From: an archaeon
GTDB lineage: Archaea > Asgardarchaeota > Hermodarchaeia > Hermodarchaeales > Hermodarchaeaceae
Assembly (NCBI GenBank): GCA_016550405.1
Contig: JABXGX010000074.1
Coordinates: 1 to 15,593, forward strand
DNA: 15,593 bases
Direction: 5' to 3'
A program made the translations under genes and the position numbers. The stretch's first letter is position 1. Every line of letters begins with the position of its first letter. Shown piece by piece: positions 1-7,733 of the stretch. The notes beneath the pieces were generated by a model. The model saw only the letters and a list, made by a program, of their open reading frames with translations. It was not told the DNA's origin and searched no databases.

Positions 1-258
1 AGAGCATTACAGCCCATAATTCCTATTCGAATGGAGATTCAACAGATCGCAATAAAAATTCCCCCCGACTTTGCTCCTAAAGCCTATGGCATTGTCGAGC
101 GCCAAGGGCACATTGCAAAGGACGAATGGCAAAAAGATGGGTCGTGGGTCGCAATTGTTGAGATTCCTGCTGGACTCCGTGGAGAGCTGATTGATGCGCT
201 TAACAATCTTACACGTGGTCGTGCTGAAATAAAGATACTAAAAAAGGAAACACTATAG
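1..258 (+). CDS. sbds: SBDS/Sdo1 ribosome maturation protein, C-terminal end (5' truncated)
   Basis: The reading frame is open from base 1, so the gene begins upstream of the window; about 85 codons are visible. SBDS works with elongation-factor-like GTPases to release the anti-association factor aIF6 from the large ribosomal subunit. The visible part matches the family's C-terminal ferredoxin-like domain: LQPIIPIR, then KAYGIVERQG, DEWQKDGSWVAIVEIPAG and a final LTRGRAEIKIL. The in-frame ATG at 31 is internal, because the family motif starts before it. The gene leads into rrp4 with a 15-base gap, and its TAG stop lies inside that gene's AGGAGG site. This is the usual position of SBDS in the archaeal exosome superoperon. 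Confidence 0.92.
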   Translation, partial: RALQPIIPIRMEIQQIAIKIPPDFAPKAYGIVERQGHIAKDEWQKDGSWVAIVEIPAGLRGELIDALNNLTRGRAEIKILKKETL

Positions 259-262
259 GAGG
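257..262 (+). promoter_or_regulatory. Shine-Dalgarno site for rrp4
   Basis: AGGAGG, a full match to the archaeal anti-SD core, lies 11 bases before the GTG at 274. It overlaps the TAG stop of SBDS (256-258). It supports the GTG start and suggests the two genes are translationally coupled. Confidence 0.75.
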
Positions 263-273
263 CTTTACCTAAC

Positions 274-984
274 GTGTCAATCCACTTTGAACAACAAGAT
301 ATTGTCGTTCCAGGACAGCTCCTCGCCGAAGGTGATTTTCGCAACGGTGATGGCGCTTACAAGGAACAAGAGAAAGTCTTTGCCTCAGTTATTGGTGTGG
401 CGAAGATGAAAGGCAAAACGGTGTATGTTGTTCCCTTGAAAGGACAATACATTCCCAAAGTTCGTGATATCATAATTGGAACGATAGTAGAAGTCACCCT
501 AAATGGCTGGCTCATCGACTTTCATAGTCCCTATCCGGCTATGCTTCCTGTGATACACGCACTATCCCGGCGTGATGCTGTTCACGCAAAAGACAATCTC
601 CGACAATACTACGATATTGGAGAAACCGTCGTCGCCGAAATCATTGCTGCAGATCGCACACGAGATCCCCTCATAACCACCCTTGGAAGGGGTCTAGGAA
701 AAGTTCGTGGAGGGATTCTGATAAATATTGTCCCCACTCGAGTTCCACGGCTCATAGGAAGAAAGGGATCCATGATTAATATGTTAAAATCAGATCTCCA
801 AGTCGATATCGTCGTGGGCCAAAACGGAATTGTCTGGCTTAAAGGAAACCCAAACCGAATGACAATCGCCATTGAGGCGATTCATCAAATCGAACGCGAA
901 GCTCATACCAGTGGGCTAACTGATCGCATTCGTGATTTCATTACTGAAAAGCTTGCTGAATTAAACGGTGAGAAAAATGAGTGA
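274..984 (+). CDS. rrp4: Exosome RNA-binding subunit Rrp4 (S1-KH)
   Basis: Rrp4 forms the RNA-binding cap of the archaeal exosome, sitting on the Rrp41/Rrp42 hexamer and guiding RNA 3' ends into the phosphorolytic chamber. The 236-residue protein has the family layout. An N-terminal domain covers about residues 1-60 (VPGQLLAEGDF, GDGAYKEQEKVFASVIG). An S1 domain covers about 62-140. A KH domain follows at about 150-215, with the GxxG loop GRKG at 162-165. The start is GTG with a strong SD site. The C-terminus overlaps the start of rrp41 by 8 bases when rrp41 begins at 977. Length and motifs are normal, and it is clearly distinct from Csl4, which lacks a KH domain. Confidence 0.95.
   Translation: MSIHFEQQDIVVPGQLLAEGDFRNGDGAYKEQEKVFASVIGVAKMKGKTVYVVPLKGQYIPKVRDIIIGTIVEVTLNGWLIDFHSPYPAMLPVIHALSRRDAVHAKDNLRQYYDIGETVVAEIIAADRTRDPLITTLGRGLGKVRGGILINIVPTRVPRLIGRKGSMINMLKSDLQVDIVVGQNGIVWLKGNPNRMTIAIEAIHQIEREAHTSGLTDRIRDFITEKLAELNGEKNE
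967..972 (+). promoter_or_regulatory. Shine-Dalgarno site choosing the rrp41 start
   Basis: GGTGAG lies four bases before the ATG at 977. The only other close start, GTG at 968, lies inside this site. The site therefore favours 977 and a protein beginning MSDKK. Confidence 0.6.
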
Positions 985-1888
985 TAAGAAAACTGAAGCA
1001 GAACAACCATTAATCGATGCTAAGGGGCTACGGACTGATGGCCGCAAGCTCAACGAGCTCCGACCAATCCGATTAGAAGTGAGCTATCTTAGCCGCGCAG
1101 ATGGATCTGCTTACATTGAACATGGTCTGAACAAAATCGTCGCGGCCGTATACGGACCCCGCGAGCTGCATCCACGACACCTTGCCCAATCCGATCGCGC
1201 TCTTCTTAGAGTGACTTATCGGATGGCAACTTTTTCGGTTTCTGATCGAAAACGTCCGGCTCCCAGTCGTCGAGAACATGAGATCTCTATGGTTCTCCGC
1301 CAAGCCCTCGAACCCATGTTATTTCTGAGGATGTATCCTCGCGCTGTGATTGATGTCTTCATCATGGTCTTGGAAGCGGACGGAGGTTCACGTTGCGCAA
1401 GTGTCACTGCCGCCTCATTAGCCTTGGCTGATGCTGGAATCCCTATGCGAGGACTTATCGCGGGTTGTGCTGCAGGGAAAATTGATGGCAAGGTGGTCGT
1501 AGATCTGAACGACATCGAGGACAAGATTGGAGACGCTGATGTGCCTTTGGCAATGGCGCCTGATCGAGGTGAGGTTACCCTCCTTCAAATGGATGGTAAA
1601 CTGACACCCAAGGAATTTACCGAAGCGCTTCGGATGGCTGAAGAGGGAATTTCGCAAATCCAAGAAATGCAACGAGCAGTCCTTTTAGATAAATATGCGA
1701 AAATTCGAGAAACAATTGGGGATGAAGACGAAGCACATCCTAAAGAAGAGGATCTCGAGGAAGCACCGAAGGCTCCTAAAAAGCGTACAAAGCGGACAAA
1801 AACTGAAAAAACAGAGACGAAACCTAAGACCACAAAAAAGAGTAAACGCTCCAAATCAAAGGATGAAGACTCAGAAGCAGAGGAGTGA
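977..1888 (+). CDS. rrp41: Exosome catalytic subunit Rrp41 (RNase PH family) with charged C-terminal tail
   Basis: Rrp41 is the catalytic phosphorolytic 3'-5' exoribonuclease subunit of the archaeal exosome, pairing with Rrp42 in a hexameric ring. The RNase PH fold fills residues 1 to about 245. Visible active-site elements are the RR pair in PSRREHEIS (R98, R99), the phosphate-site arginine of ADGGSR (R139) and the acidic residue in DADVP (D188). These match the catalytic positions known in the family. The ATG at 977 is preferred over the GTG at 968 because GGTGAG (967-972) sits just before it. After the fold there is an unusual tail of about 55 residues (248-303): first acidic, then dense in lysine and threonine (KRTKRTKTEKTE), then acidic again. 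Such a tail is not part of the core family. Confidence 0.95.
   Translation: MSDKKTEAEQPLIDAKGLRTDGRKLNELRPIRLEVSYLSRADGSAYIEHGLNKIVAAVYGPRELHPRHLAQSDRALLRVTYRMATFSVSDRKRPAPSRREHEISMVLRQALEPMLFLRMYPRAVIDVFIMVLEADGGSRCASVTAASLALADAGIPMRGLIAGCAAGKIDGKVVVDLNDIEDKIGDADVPLAMAPDRGEVTLLQMDGKLTPKEFTEALRMAEEGISQIQEMQRAVLLDKYAKIRETIGDEDEAHPKEEDLEEAPKAPKKRTKRTKTEKTETKPKTTKKSKRSKSKDEDSEAEE
1881..1885 (+). promoter_or_regulatory. Shine-Dalgarno site choosing the rrp42 start
   Basis: AGGAG lies eight bases before the ATG at 1894, in the last codons of rrp41. The upstream GTG at 1885 would overlap the site itself and is unlikely to be the start. Confidence 0.65.
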
Positions 1889-1893
1889 GAAAA

Positions 1894-2688
1894 ATGGATA
1901 TTGTAACCGATATTGAACGTGAACAGATTGTTAATCTTCTACGAGAAGGAAAACGTATTGATGGCCGAGGGTTTGACGATGTTCGCGCTATCAAAATAAC
2001 ACAAACTGTTATTTCAAAAGCGGAGGGTTCCGCTGAAGCTAGGTTGGGAGAGAGCCGTGTACTGGCTGGTGTAAAGATACAGGTTGGGAAGCCATTTCCT
2101 GACACTCCCGATGAAGGTGTAGTTATTACGTCATCAGAGCTGTATCCAATCGCATCCCCCACCTTTGAATTAGGACCTCCGGGTGAACAGGCAATTGAAT
2201 TAGCTCGGGTTGTTGATCGCGGTATTCGCCATTCCAATGCTATCAATCGTCAAGATTTATGCATTCAAACAGGCGAGGTAGTCTACATGGTATTGGTTGA
2301 TTTGTACGTCCTTGCAGATCATGGAAATCTCATTGATGTATCTACCCTTGCTGCAGTTGGGGCTTTACTGGATACCAAACTACCTAAGGTAAAAATGTCC
2401 GAAGGAGGCGAACCTGAACTTTTAGCAGAAACCATTGCCCTCAAAATGGGACCACCCCCACTAACCATTACTTTTGCTAAAATTGGAGACAGCATCATCG
2501 CTGATCCATCTCATGAAGAAGAACGAGTCTTAGATGGACGGCTATCAATTTCTATTGATGGGGATGAGGCAATCTCCTCAATGCAAAAATGGGGAACCGT
2601 TCCTTTCACTCTTCAGGAAACCACTGACTGCGTAGAACGATCGAGCAAAATCGTTAAAAAGATGCGTAAACAGCTTCCCAAAAGGTGA
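1894..2688 (+). CDS. rrp42: Exosome structural subunit Rrp42 (RNase PH family)
   Basis: Rrp42 is the non-catalytic RNase PH paralogue that alternates with Rrp41 in the exosome ring and helps bind RNA. The 264-residue protein shows the family motifs: [13 protein letters not shown] near the N-terminus, [40 protein letters not shown], and [12 protein letters not shown] with the following KLPKV. The arginine pair of catalytic Rrp41 is replaced here by a non-RR sequence (VVDRGIRHS), as expected for the inactive paralogue. The ATG at 1894 is chosen over the GTG at 1885 because AGGAG (1881-1885) sits eight bases before it. The stop overlaps the SD site of the eL43 gene. Confidence 0.95.
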   Translation: MDIVTDIEREQIVNLLREGKRIDGRGFDDVRAIKITQTVISKAEGSAEARLGESRVLAGVKIQVGKPFPDTPDEGVVITSSELYPIASPTFELGPPGEQAIELARVVDRGIRHSNAINRQDLCIQTGEVVYMVLVDLYVLADHGNLIDVSTLAAVGALLDTKLPKVKMSEGGEPELLAETIALKMGPPPLTITFAKIGDSIIADPSHEEERVLDGRLSISIDGDEAISSMQKWGTVPFTLQETTDCVERSSKIVKKMRKQLPKR

Positions 2689-2696
2689 GTATTCAA

Positions 2697-2972
2697 ATGG
2701 GACGTACGAAGAAAGCTGGAACAGCAGGCCGATTCGGTGCTCGTTACGGAGTAACCCTCCGGCAGCGAGTAGCAAAAATCGAATCAAACATGAAAATCAA
2801 ACATAAATGCCCCAGTTGTCAAACCAAAGCTGTCCACCGAGTTTCCACCGGAATTTGGCGCTGCCGAAAATGTGGACACACCTTCACAGGTGGAGCATAC
2901 ATTCCAGCTACAGATGCACAGAAGGTTCTTCGCTCCTTCCGTGAACGCTCGGTCAGCCGGCGGTCAACGTGA
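2697..2972 (+). CDS. rpl37ae: Large-subunit ribosomal protein eL43 (L37Ae)
   Basis: This 91-residue zinc-ribbon protein belongs to the archaeal and eukaryotic large ribosomal subunit. It begins with the family signature [18 protein letters not shown] and has two CxxC knuckles, CPSC (C38, C41) and CRKC (C56, C59), which bind zinc. The C-terminal part after [10 protein letters not shown] is also typical. The ATG at 2697 is chosen because MGRTKK is the conserved N-terminus and AAAGGTGAG (2681-2689) is well placed before it. The GTG at 2685 would add four residues not seen in the family. The stop overlaps the GTG of the Brix gene as GTGA. Confidence 0.95.
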   Translation: MGRTKKAGTAGRFGARYGVTLRQRVAKIESNMKIKHKCPSCQTKAVHRVSTGIWRCRKCGHTFTGGAYIPATDAQKVLRSFRERSVSRRST

Positions 2973-3529
2973 TTGCCATCGGCACTACTCGAAAACCGAC
3001 TCAACGTGTCCGGAGTTTTATCAAGGAACTCAGCCGTGTTATTCCAGATTCCGTACGCCTCACCCGTGGAAAGCAGGGATTTGCGGAATTCTGTGACTCC
3101 GCACTCGAACTCGGAGCCTCACGGCTCCTTCTCGTGGGCGCATTTCACGGAAACCCAGGGCGAATTGGGTTCTTAGACTATTCCAAGAATGGATGGGAAT
3201 TTTATCCTCCCACCATTCTTATCACCTCTACTCAACTTCTAAGAGAAAGAAGTCACAACTCACCACGAAAAATTAGAGACCTAGTTGTCCTCCCCGATTT
3301 ACCCAATGACCAACCCAAAGCCCAAATTCTTGCCCAAGCACTTAATGTGCCCTGTATTGAAAGAGCTGTCCTTTCAGACTTAGAGTCTGAGGTAGCAGTT
3401 TTACGGGTTGCACTGACACAGTATAGGGCCATGGATTTTGTTTCACCTGATGAATCTCAGCCCCTCGGCCCCGCAATGAGAGTGAAACACTTTCTAGCAC
3501 GACCAATGGGAGAATCAAAACAATGGTAA
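2969..3529 (+). CDS. Brix-domain ribosome biogenesis protein (Imp4-like)
   Basis: Brix-domain proteins bind pre-rRNA and assist ribosome assembly; archaea usually carry one small Brix/Imp4-like protein beside the exosome genes. The 186-residue product matches: [22 protein letters not shown], then a RLTRGKQGF segment, a [19 protein letters not shown] core with the GNPG turn, and [11 protein letters not shown]. The gene starts at GTG 2969, overlapping the eL43 stop by four bases, and runs into pcc1 with a seven-base overlap. Upstream of it I looked for the small RNA polymerase gene rpoP, often found here; no space remains for it. Confidence 0.85.
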   Translation: MIAIGTTRKPTQRVRSFIKELSRVIPDSVRLTRGKQGFAEFCDSALELGASRLLLVGAFHGNPGRIGFLDYSKNGWEFYPPTILITSTQLLRERSHNSPRKIRDLVVLPDLPNDQPKAQILAQALNVPCIERAVLSDLESEVAVLRVALTQYRAMDFVSPDESQPLGPAMRVKHFLARPMGESKQW

Positions 3530-3792
3530 ATCCCCCACGGTATAGCCTCACAATTCGAATTCATCCGAAAACTCCCCAAAATCGTAAGGTAATCTGGTCC
3601 GCACTTGAACCAGAATTTACGTCGATAGATTCAAAAAGAGTCAAGTTTCACAATAAATCCAACAAGAATGAAATTGTGTTTCACCTCACCGCTCAAGATG
3701 TAACAGCGCTCCGTGCCGCAGCAACCACGCTGATGCGCCTCTATCTGGTGGCTGATGGTGTACACCAATTTACGGTGAAGAAAAATGGGTGA
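3523..3792 (+). CDS. pcc1: KEOPS complex subunit Pcc1
   Basis: Pcc1 is the small dimerising subunit of KEOPS, which makes N6-threonylcarbamoyladenosine (t6A) at position 37 of ANN-decoding tRNAs; it contacts Kae1 and tRNA. The 89-residue product has the Pcc1/LAGA pattern: YSLTIRIHP, ALEPEFTSI, a short VKFHNKSNKNEIVFHLTA strand pair, and the helix DVTALRAAATTLMRLYLVADGV. It lies between the Brix and prefoldin genes with overlaps on both sides, the standard position in the exosome superoperon. Kae1 and Bud32 are not in the window; Cgi121 is at 7734-8333. Confidence 0.85.
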   Translation: MVNPPRYSLTIRIHPKTPQNRKVIWSALEPEFTSIDSKRVKFHNKSNKNEIVFHLTAQDVTALRAAATTLMRLYLVADGVHQFTVKKNG

Positions 3793-4150
3793 AGAGCTTC
3801 CACCGCGTGTTCGTCAGCAGCTCGTACGAGTCCAACAAACACGTGATAGCCTACAATACGTTACTGCCCTCCTACTTCAGGTAAAACAGCAACTAGCCGA
3901 AACCAAGAATGCCCAAGAGCAGATCAAGGGTTTGACTGCCAAAAGCGTCATCTACCAAGCTTCTGGGCCTATGCTCTTTAAGACTACCAAGACAAAGGCG
4001 AATACCAACCTCAAGGAACTAATTGAATCTTTGGAGCTTCGAGTGAAATCTCTTGAAAAACAAGAAGCCCAATTACGCAAACAATATGATACCCTCCAAG
4101 AAACCCTCCGCGGAATGCTTGGGCAACCAGGCACCGCTCCTGCTGGCTAA
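3785..4150 (+). CDS. pfdB: Prefoldin beta subunit
   Basis: Prefoldin is a hexameric chaperone (two alpha, four beta subunits) that holds unfolded proteins and hands them to the group II chaperonin; in eukaryotes the main clients are actin and tubulin. The 121-residue protein has the beta-subunit layout: an N-terminal coiled-coil helix (residues about 5-50), the beta-hairpin region SVIYQASGPMLFKTTK (about 54-70), and a C-terminal coiled coil (about 75-112). A flexible GQPGTAPAG tail ends it. The start overlaps the pcc1 stop by eight bases, and GGTGAAG (3774-3780) serves as SD site. It closes the superoperon; a 55-base gap follows. Confidence 0.9.
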   Translation: MGEELPPRVRQQLVRVQQTRDSLQYVTALLLQVKQQLAETKNAQEQIKGLTAKSVIYQASGPMLFKTTKTKANTNLKELIESLELRVKSLEKQEAQLRKQYDTLQETLRGMLGQPGTAPAG

Positions 4151-4205
4151 TCGCCCTTGTTGATCATTTATCCTCAAAATAATCACTAAGACAGCGGGAC
4201 CATCC
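4151..4205 (+). other. Short intergenic gap with a weak TATA-like stretch
   Basis: These 55 bases separate the exosome operon from the DHH gene. CATTTATCC (4165-4173) is a weak TATA-like candidate that would place a transcript start near 4195-4200, close to the TTG at 4206. No clear terminator is seen. The DHH gene may be read through from the operon, from this site, or both. Confidence 0.25.
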
Positions 4206-5243
4206 TTGAAACAACTGGATCCTTCTCAATTCCTGCAAACCTTATTAGAAAAGATACAAGATTCCGTTGCTCTCGTTGTTCATCAAAGTGCTGATCCCGA
4301 CGCCATAGGAAGTGCCGCTGCGTTGGCTCAACTGCTGCAAACGGAAGCCAACATTCGCACTCAGATTTTTGCTGAAACCCTGAATCGTTCAGCCAATAAT
4401 GTAGCTACTTTCTTCAACATTAACATAGCCACACCAGAAGACTTGAACCAACATTCGACGGTTGTTTTAATTGATTTGAATAATTTAGAGCAACTGGGTG
4501 AGCTCGCACCACATCTTTCTAGAAAAACTGCAACCGTCTTTTGCATCGACCATCATGCCCCTCATAAAGATCTCCCCACGCTTACCGAATACACACTATT
4601 TGATGATCAAATTCGGTCAACGGCAGAGCTTGTTCTTGATCTATGGAATGAGAGTTCTCATACTATGCCTCCAGATGTGGCGACACAGCTAGCCTGTGGG
4701 CTTGTGTATGACTCACGACACTTTCACATCGCTATAAAAAGTACTTTTGAGCATTTTCTTGTCTTATTGCAGCACGGGGCAGATTATAGTCAAGTTCTTC
4801 AGCTCCTGTCAACACCCCTTGATAAATCTGAACGTATGGCCCGATTGAAAGCCGCTCAACGCGTTGTGGTTTATGATGAATTTGATTTACTCATTGCGGC
4901 GACGACCATTCGTTCATACGAAGCCAGTGCATGTCGAGCGCTGATTGCTCTGGGGGCTGACATCGCAATTGCCTGTGCGGTGAAAAAAGATGAAGTCCGC
5001 ATCAGTGCTCGCTCAACGGTTTCTGTAAACCAGGAACGGGGGCTTCACCTTGCTCGAGATGTAATGGAACCTTTAGGTGAAATGATTGGCGGTGCGGGTG
5101 GTGGGCATCCTTCAGCTGCGGGAGCTAATGGGGTTGCAACGAGTGATCACGCGCTGGGTCTGGCGCTCCAATTACTCCGGAAGACTCTAAAGACTCACCG
5201 TGCTCAATCTCAGTCGGTTTCGAATCAAGATGCTGATGGGTGA
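4206..5243 (+). CDS. DHH/DHHA1 family phosphoesterase (NrnA/RecJ-like)
   Basis: DHH-DHHA1 proteins are manganese-dependent phosphoesterases that degrade short RNAs or DNA, or cleave nucleotide second messengers and pAp. All core motifs are visible: motif I SADPDAIGS (D30, D32), motif II VLIDLNN (D90), motif III IDHH (D115-H117), motif IV VYDSRH (D169), and the substrate-binding GGAGGGHPSAAGA (295-307) of DHHA1. At 345 residues it fits the NrnA-like class and is shorter than RecJ. The start is TTG at 4206, as no other start precedes the first conserved strand; the SD site is poor. The C-terminal 15 residues are polar and probably disordered. The exact substrate cannot be told from sequence. 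Confidence 0.88.
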   Translation: MKQLDPSQFLQTLLEKIQDSVALVVHQSADPDAIGSAAALAQLLQTEANIRTQIFAETLNRSANNVATFFNINIATPEDLNQHSTVVLIDLNNLEQLGELAPHLSRKTATVFCIDHHAPHKDLPTLTEYTLFDDQIRSTAELVLDLWNESSHTMPPDVATQLACGLVYDSRHFHIAIKSTFEHFLVLLQHGADYSQVLQLLSTPLDKSERMARLKAAQRVVVYDEFDLLIAATTIRSYEASACRALIALGADIAIACAVKKDEVRISARSTVSVNQERGLHLARDVMEPLGEMIGGAGGGHPSAAGANGVATSDHALGLALQLLRKTLKTHRAQSQSVSNQDADG

Positions 5244-5249
5244 CGCAAT

Positions 5250-6089
5250 GTGAGTATCGAAATTAATCAGCTTTCCTTCACCTATTCTGGTTCAGAGACC
5301 AAAGTGCTCAAGGATATCTCACTTAGGATTCCTCAAGGGGCTTTCGTCGGACTCGTTGGACCCAGTGGGTGCGGAAAAACTACGCTTGCCCGTTGTTTGA
5401 ACGGATTGATTCCCCATTTTCATCCCGGTAAGCTTGAAGGCTCTGTGAAAGTCCAGGGCTTGGATTCCCAAGAACATCATGCTCATGAGCTTGCACAAAA
5501 AGTGGGGCTTGTATTTCAAAACCCCGAAAATCAATTAGTTGCACCCACGGTTGAACGGGAGTTAGCCTTCGGACCTGAGAATCTAGGCGTTCCTCGCGAT
5601 GAAATCCGTCAGCGTGTGGAAACTCTTCTTCAACAGCATCACTTGACAGCACTTCGGGATAAAGCCCCATATGAGCTATCAGGTGGTGAACAACAACGTG
5701 TGGCAATTGCATCCATACTGGCTCTGAAACCTGATATCTTGGTGTTAGATGAACCCACTGCAAATCTTGATCCCTTATCTGCCTTTGAGATTTTACAACT
5801 GATTGCACAGCTCAACCAACAGATGCACCTTACGGTTCTGTTAATCGAACACCGTTTGGAGCTGGTATTGCCCTACTTACACGAACTTGTTGTCTTAGAT
5901 AAAGGACAGTTAGTGGCTAAAGGATCCCCGGAAGAAGTCTTCAATAATTCACTTGTTTCTGAAGTCGGTGTCGCTGTACCTGGAATGATTCAGTTACTAA
6001 AGCAAATCAAGCACTCACGGCTTCGAGCTATTACACCACTTTCTGTAGAGGAGGCCGTTCGAGTTGTTGCTGAGGAGGTCCGCCGGTGA
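5250..6089 (+). CDS. ecfA1: ECF transporter ATP-binding subunit EcfA1
   Basis: This ATPase powers an energy-coupling factor importer, which takes up vitamins or metal ions using a membrane subunit EcfT and a substrate-binding S component. The 279-residue protein has Walker A GPSGCGKTT (37-45), Q-loop VFQNPENQLVAPTV (88-101, the FQNPxxQ form typical of EcfA), signature LSGGEQQR (143-150), Walker B ILVLDEPT (163-170) and switch histidine H201. A C-terminal extension of about 60 residues follows. The gene starts at GTG 5250, six bases after the DHH stop, and overlaps ecfA2 by four bases, so the ECF genes are co-transcribed. Confidence 0.9.
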   Translation: MSIEINQLSFTYSGSETKVLKDISLRIPQGAFVGLVGPSGCGKTTLARCLNGLIPHFHPGKLEGSVKVQGLDSQEHHAHELAQKVGLVFQNPENQLVAPTVERELAFGPENLGVPRDEIRQRVETLLQQHHLTALRDKAPYELSGGEQQRVAIASILALKPDILVLDEPTANLDPLSAFEILQLIAQLNQQMHLTVLLIEHRLELVLPYLHELVVLDKGQLVAKGSPEEVFNNSLVSEVGVAVPGMIQLLKQIKHSRLRAITPLSVEEAVRVVAEEVRR

Positions 6090-6913
6090 TTCTCTTTGAT
6101 CATGTTGGATTTGAGTATGAATCCAATTCTCCTGTTCTGAGGAATATCAACCTCGAGCTAGCACCAGGTCAAGTGATTGGACTCATGGGAGAAAATGGAG
6201 CAGGGAAAACCACTCTAGTAAAGCAAATCAATGGTCTCTTAAAACCCACCTCAGGAGCCGTTTATGTAGACGGAATTGACACTCGTGAAGTATCCACAGC
6301 ACAACTAGCCAAGAAAGTCGGTTTTGTATTTCAAAACGCAGACCATCAACTCTTCGCAGATACATTACAAGCTGAGGTAGCTTTTGCTCTTCACAACCTC
6401 GCGTTTTCAAAAGAGGAGATAGCCAATCGGGTAGCCCACTATTTAGACCTCTTTGATCTTGCTAAATACAAAGAACAATCTCCCTTTCTCCTCAGTGGTG
6501 GAGAGCGAAAACGACTTGCCTTAGCCTCGGTATTATGCGTGAATCCTACTATTCTGATTCTAGACGAACCAACCCAGGCACAGGATGCCCTGCAAAAGGA
6601 GAAGCTTCTGGCTTTCATCGATTCGTTCCGTGACGCCTCACATATCCTCGTATTGGTCACCCATGATGTAGAATTTGCCGTAAAAGCGGTTGATCGCCTC
6701 CTAATCCTTTCGCAAGGACGGCTAATTGCTGATGGGTCTCCCCAGCAGATTCTAAGTAATCCGCAGATATTAGATCGATCGCGCCTGTTGCCTCCCCAGC
6801 TTACTCAATTTGCGCATCAACTGGCCAAACAGTATCCACAGTTTCCAACGGATGTAGCAACGATACCGGAAGCAGCCGCAGCTGTGAATGCACTACTCAG
6901 GAGTCGGAGGTGA
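6086..6913 (+). CDS. ecfA2: ECF transporter ATP-binding subunit EcfA2
   Basis: This is the second ATPase of the ECF module, pairing with EcfA1. The 275-residue protein has Walker A GENGAGKTT (35-43), Q-loop VFQNADHQLFADTL (81-94), signature LSGGERKR (136-143), Walker B ILILDEPT (156-163) and switch histidine H193. The D-loop reads TQAQD, where most EcfA proteins have T-x-G-L-D, a small deviation at the subunit interface. The start is a GTG overlapping the ecfA1 stop. Its TGA stop lies inside the ecfT SD site GGAGGTGA, which implies coupled translation. Confidence 0.9.
   Translation: MILFDHVGFEYESNSPVLRNINLELAPGQVIGLMGENGAGKTTLVKQINGLLKPTSGAVYVDGIDTREVSTAQLAKKVGFVFQNADHQLFADTLQAEVAFALHNLAFSKEEIANRVAHYLDLFDLAKYKEQSPFLLSGGERKRLALASVLCVNPTILILDEPTQAQDALQKEKLLAFIDSFRDASHILVLVTHDVEFAVKAVDRLLILSQGRLIADGSPQQILSNPQILDRSRLLPPQLTQFAHQLAKQYPQFPTDVATIPEAAAAVNALLRSRR
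6906..6913 (+). promoter_or_regulatory. Shine-Dalgarno site choosing the ecfT start
   Basis: GGAGGTGA is a near-perfect anti-SD match seven bases before the ATG at 6921. It contains the ecfA2 stop TGA (6911-6913). It favours 6921 over the in-frame ATG at 6888. Confidence 0.7.
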
Positions 6914-6920
6914 GACTAGC

Positions 6921-7700
6921 ATGGCCGCGATTTTTGAAGCGTTCCGATTCAAACAGAAAGACACCTTCATGCATAGGTTGGATCCACGAACCACGTTCTT
7001 CATGGCAATCAGCTTCTCAATCATTGGTATGCTTTATCTTCAAATCGTTCCGCTTCTCCTCATCTGGGTGGTCATGCTGCCTTTCATTCTTTTAGCCCGG
7101 TCAACTCGCCAATGGTTCAAAAGCCTCCAAGGGCTGGCCTATCTTGCTGGGTTTATTCTCATCATTAATTCCTTCTTTCTTTCCTTCTCCTTTGCCATCT
7201 CAACGGTCCTCCGGTTAGTGGTGCTCATGACCGCGTTTTCGCTCTTCTTTCTCACCGTTCATCCCGACGATTTCGCTCTTGCCTTAATCAAAATGCGAAT
7301 CCCCTATGAGTTTGCCTTTGCCTTTTCCATGGCCGTCCGGTATGTTCCCACCATTGCGACTGAAACTGAAACCATTCGTGATGCTCAAATGTCTCGTGGA
7401 CTTGAATTAGAAAGAGGAAACATCTTACAAAAGGTCCGTAACTACATCCCCATTCTCATCCCTATTATCGTTAGCTCAATTCGTCGTGCTTTACAAGTTG
7501 CTGAAAGCCTTGAGTCTCGCGCTTTTGGATCAACCGCTCAACGCACTAGCCTCTATGAACTCAAACTACGAAAACGGGATTATGGAATGATGCTTCTAAC
7601 AGCCGCCGCTCTTGTCTTCGCCCTCTACATCGCCTTGGTTGTTCGGACACAATTTCCCTTCCTACTTCCAGATTGGTTTTTCTGGGCTTTCCCCTTTTAA
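6921..7700 (+). CDS. ecfT: ECF transporter transmembrane coupling subunit EcfT
   Basis: EcfT is the membrane scaffold linking the two ATPases to the S component. The 259-residue protein (from ATG 6921) has about five hydrophobic segments: roughly 25-58 (one or two), 72-112 (two) and 225-243. Between these it carries the two coupling motifs that dock in the ATPase grooves, SRG (158-160) and SRAFG (199-203). The preceding FAFSMAVRYVPTI segment is also typical of EcfT. No S-component gene lies next to it in the window, so the substrate is unknown. A shared S-component pool elsewhere in the genome (a group II arrangement) is the simplest explanation. Confidence 0.9.
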   Translation: MAAIFEAFRFKQKDTFMHRLDPRTTFFMAISFSIIGMLYLQIVPLLLIWVVMLPFILLARSTRQWFKSLQGLAYLAGFILIINSFFLSFSFAISTVLRLVVLMTAFSLFFLTVHPDDFALALIKMRIPYEFAFAFSMAVRYVPTIATETETIRDAQMSRGLELERGNILQKVRNYIPILIPIIVSSIRRALQVAESLESRAFGSTAQRTSLYELKLRKRDYGMMLLTAAALVFALYIALVVRTQFPFLLPDWFFWAFPF

Positions 7701-7733
7701 GATAATATTGTTAAAATCAGGTGTAATCATCAG

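Noticed and set aside
968..976. GTG 968 and GTG 1885 as starts of rrp41 and rrp42
   Set aside because: Both lie inside the SD sites for the ATG codons at 977 and 1894, and would add non-conserved residues to the N-termini.
1695..1916. A lysine/arginine-rich 73-residue reading frame overlapping the end of rrp41
   Set aside because: It lies in another frame of the low-complexity rrp41 tail, so its basic composition is a by-product. It has no good SD site and would cross the rrp42 start.
5380..5808. A 142-residue minus-strand frame inside ecfA1
   Set aside because: The plus-strand frame has every ABC motif intact. The minus frame shows no recognisable domain and no promoter or SD site.
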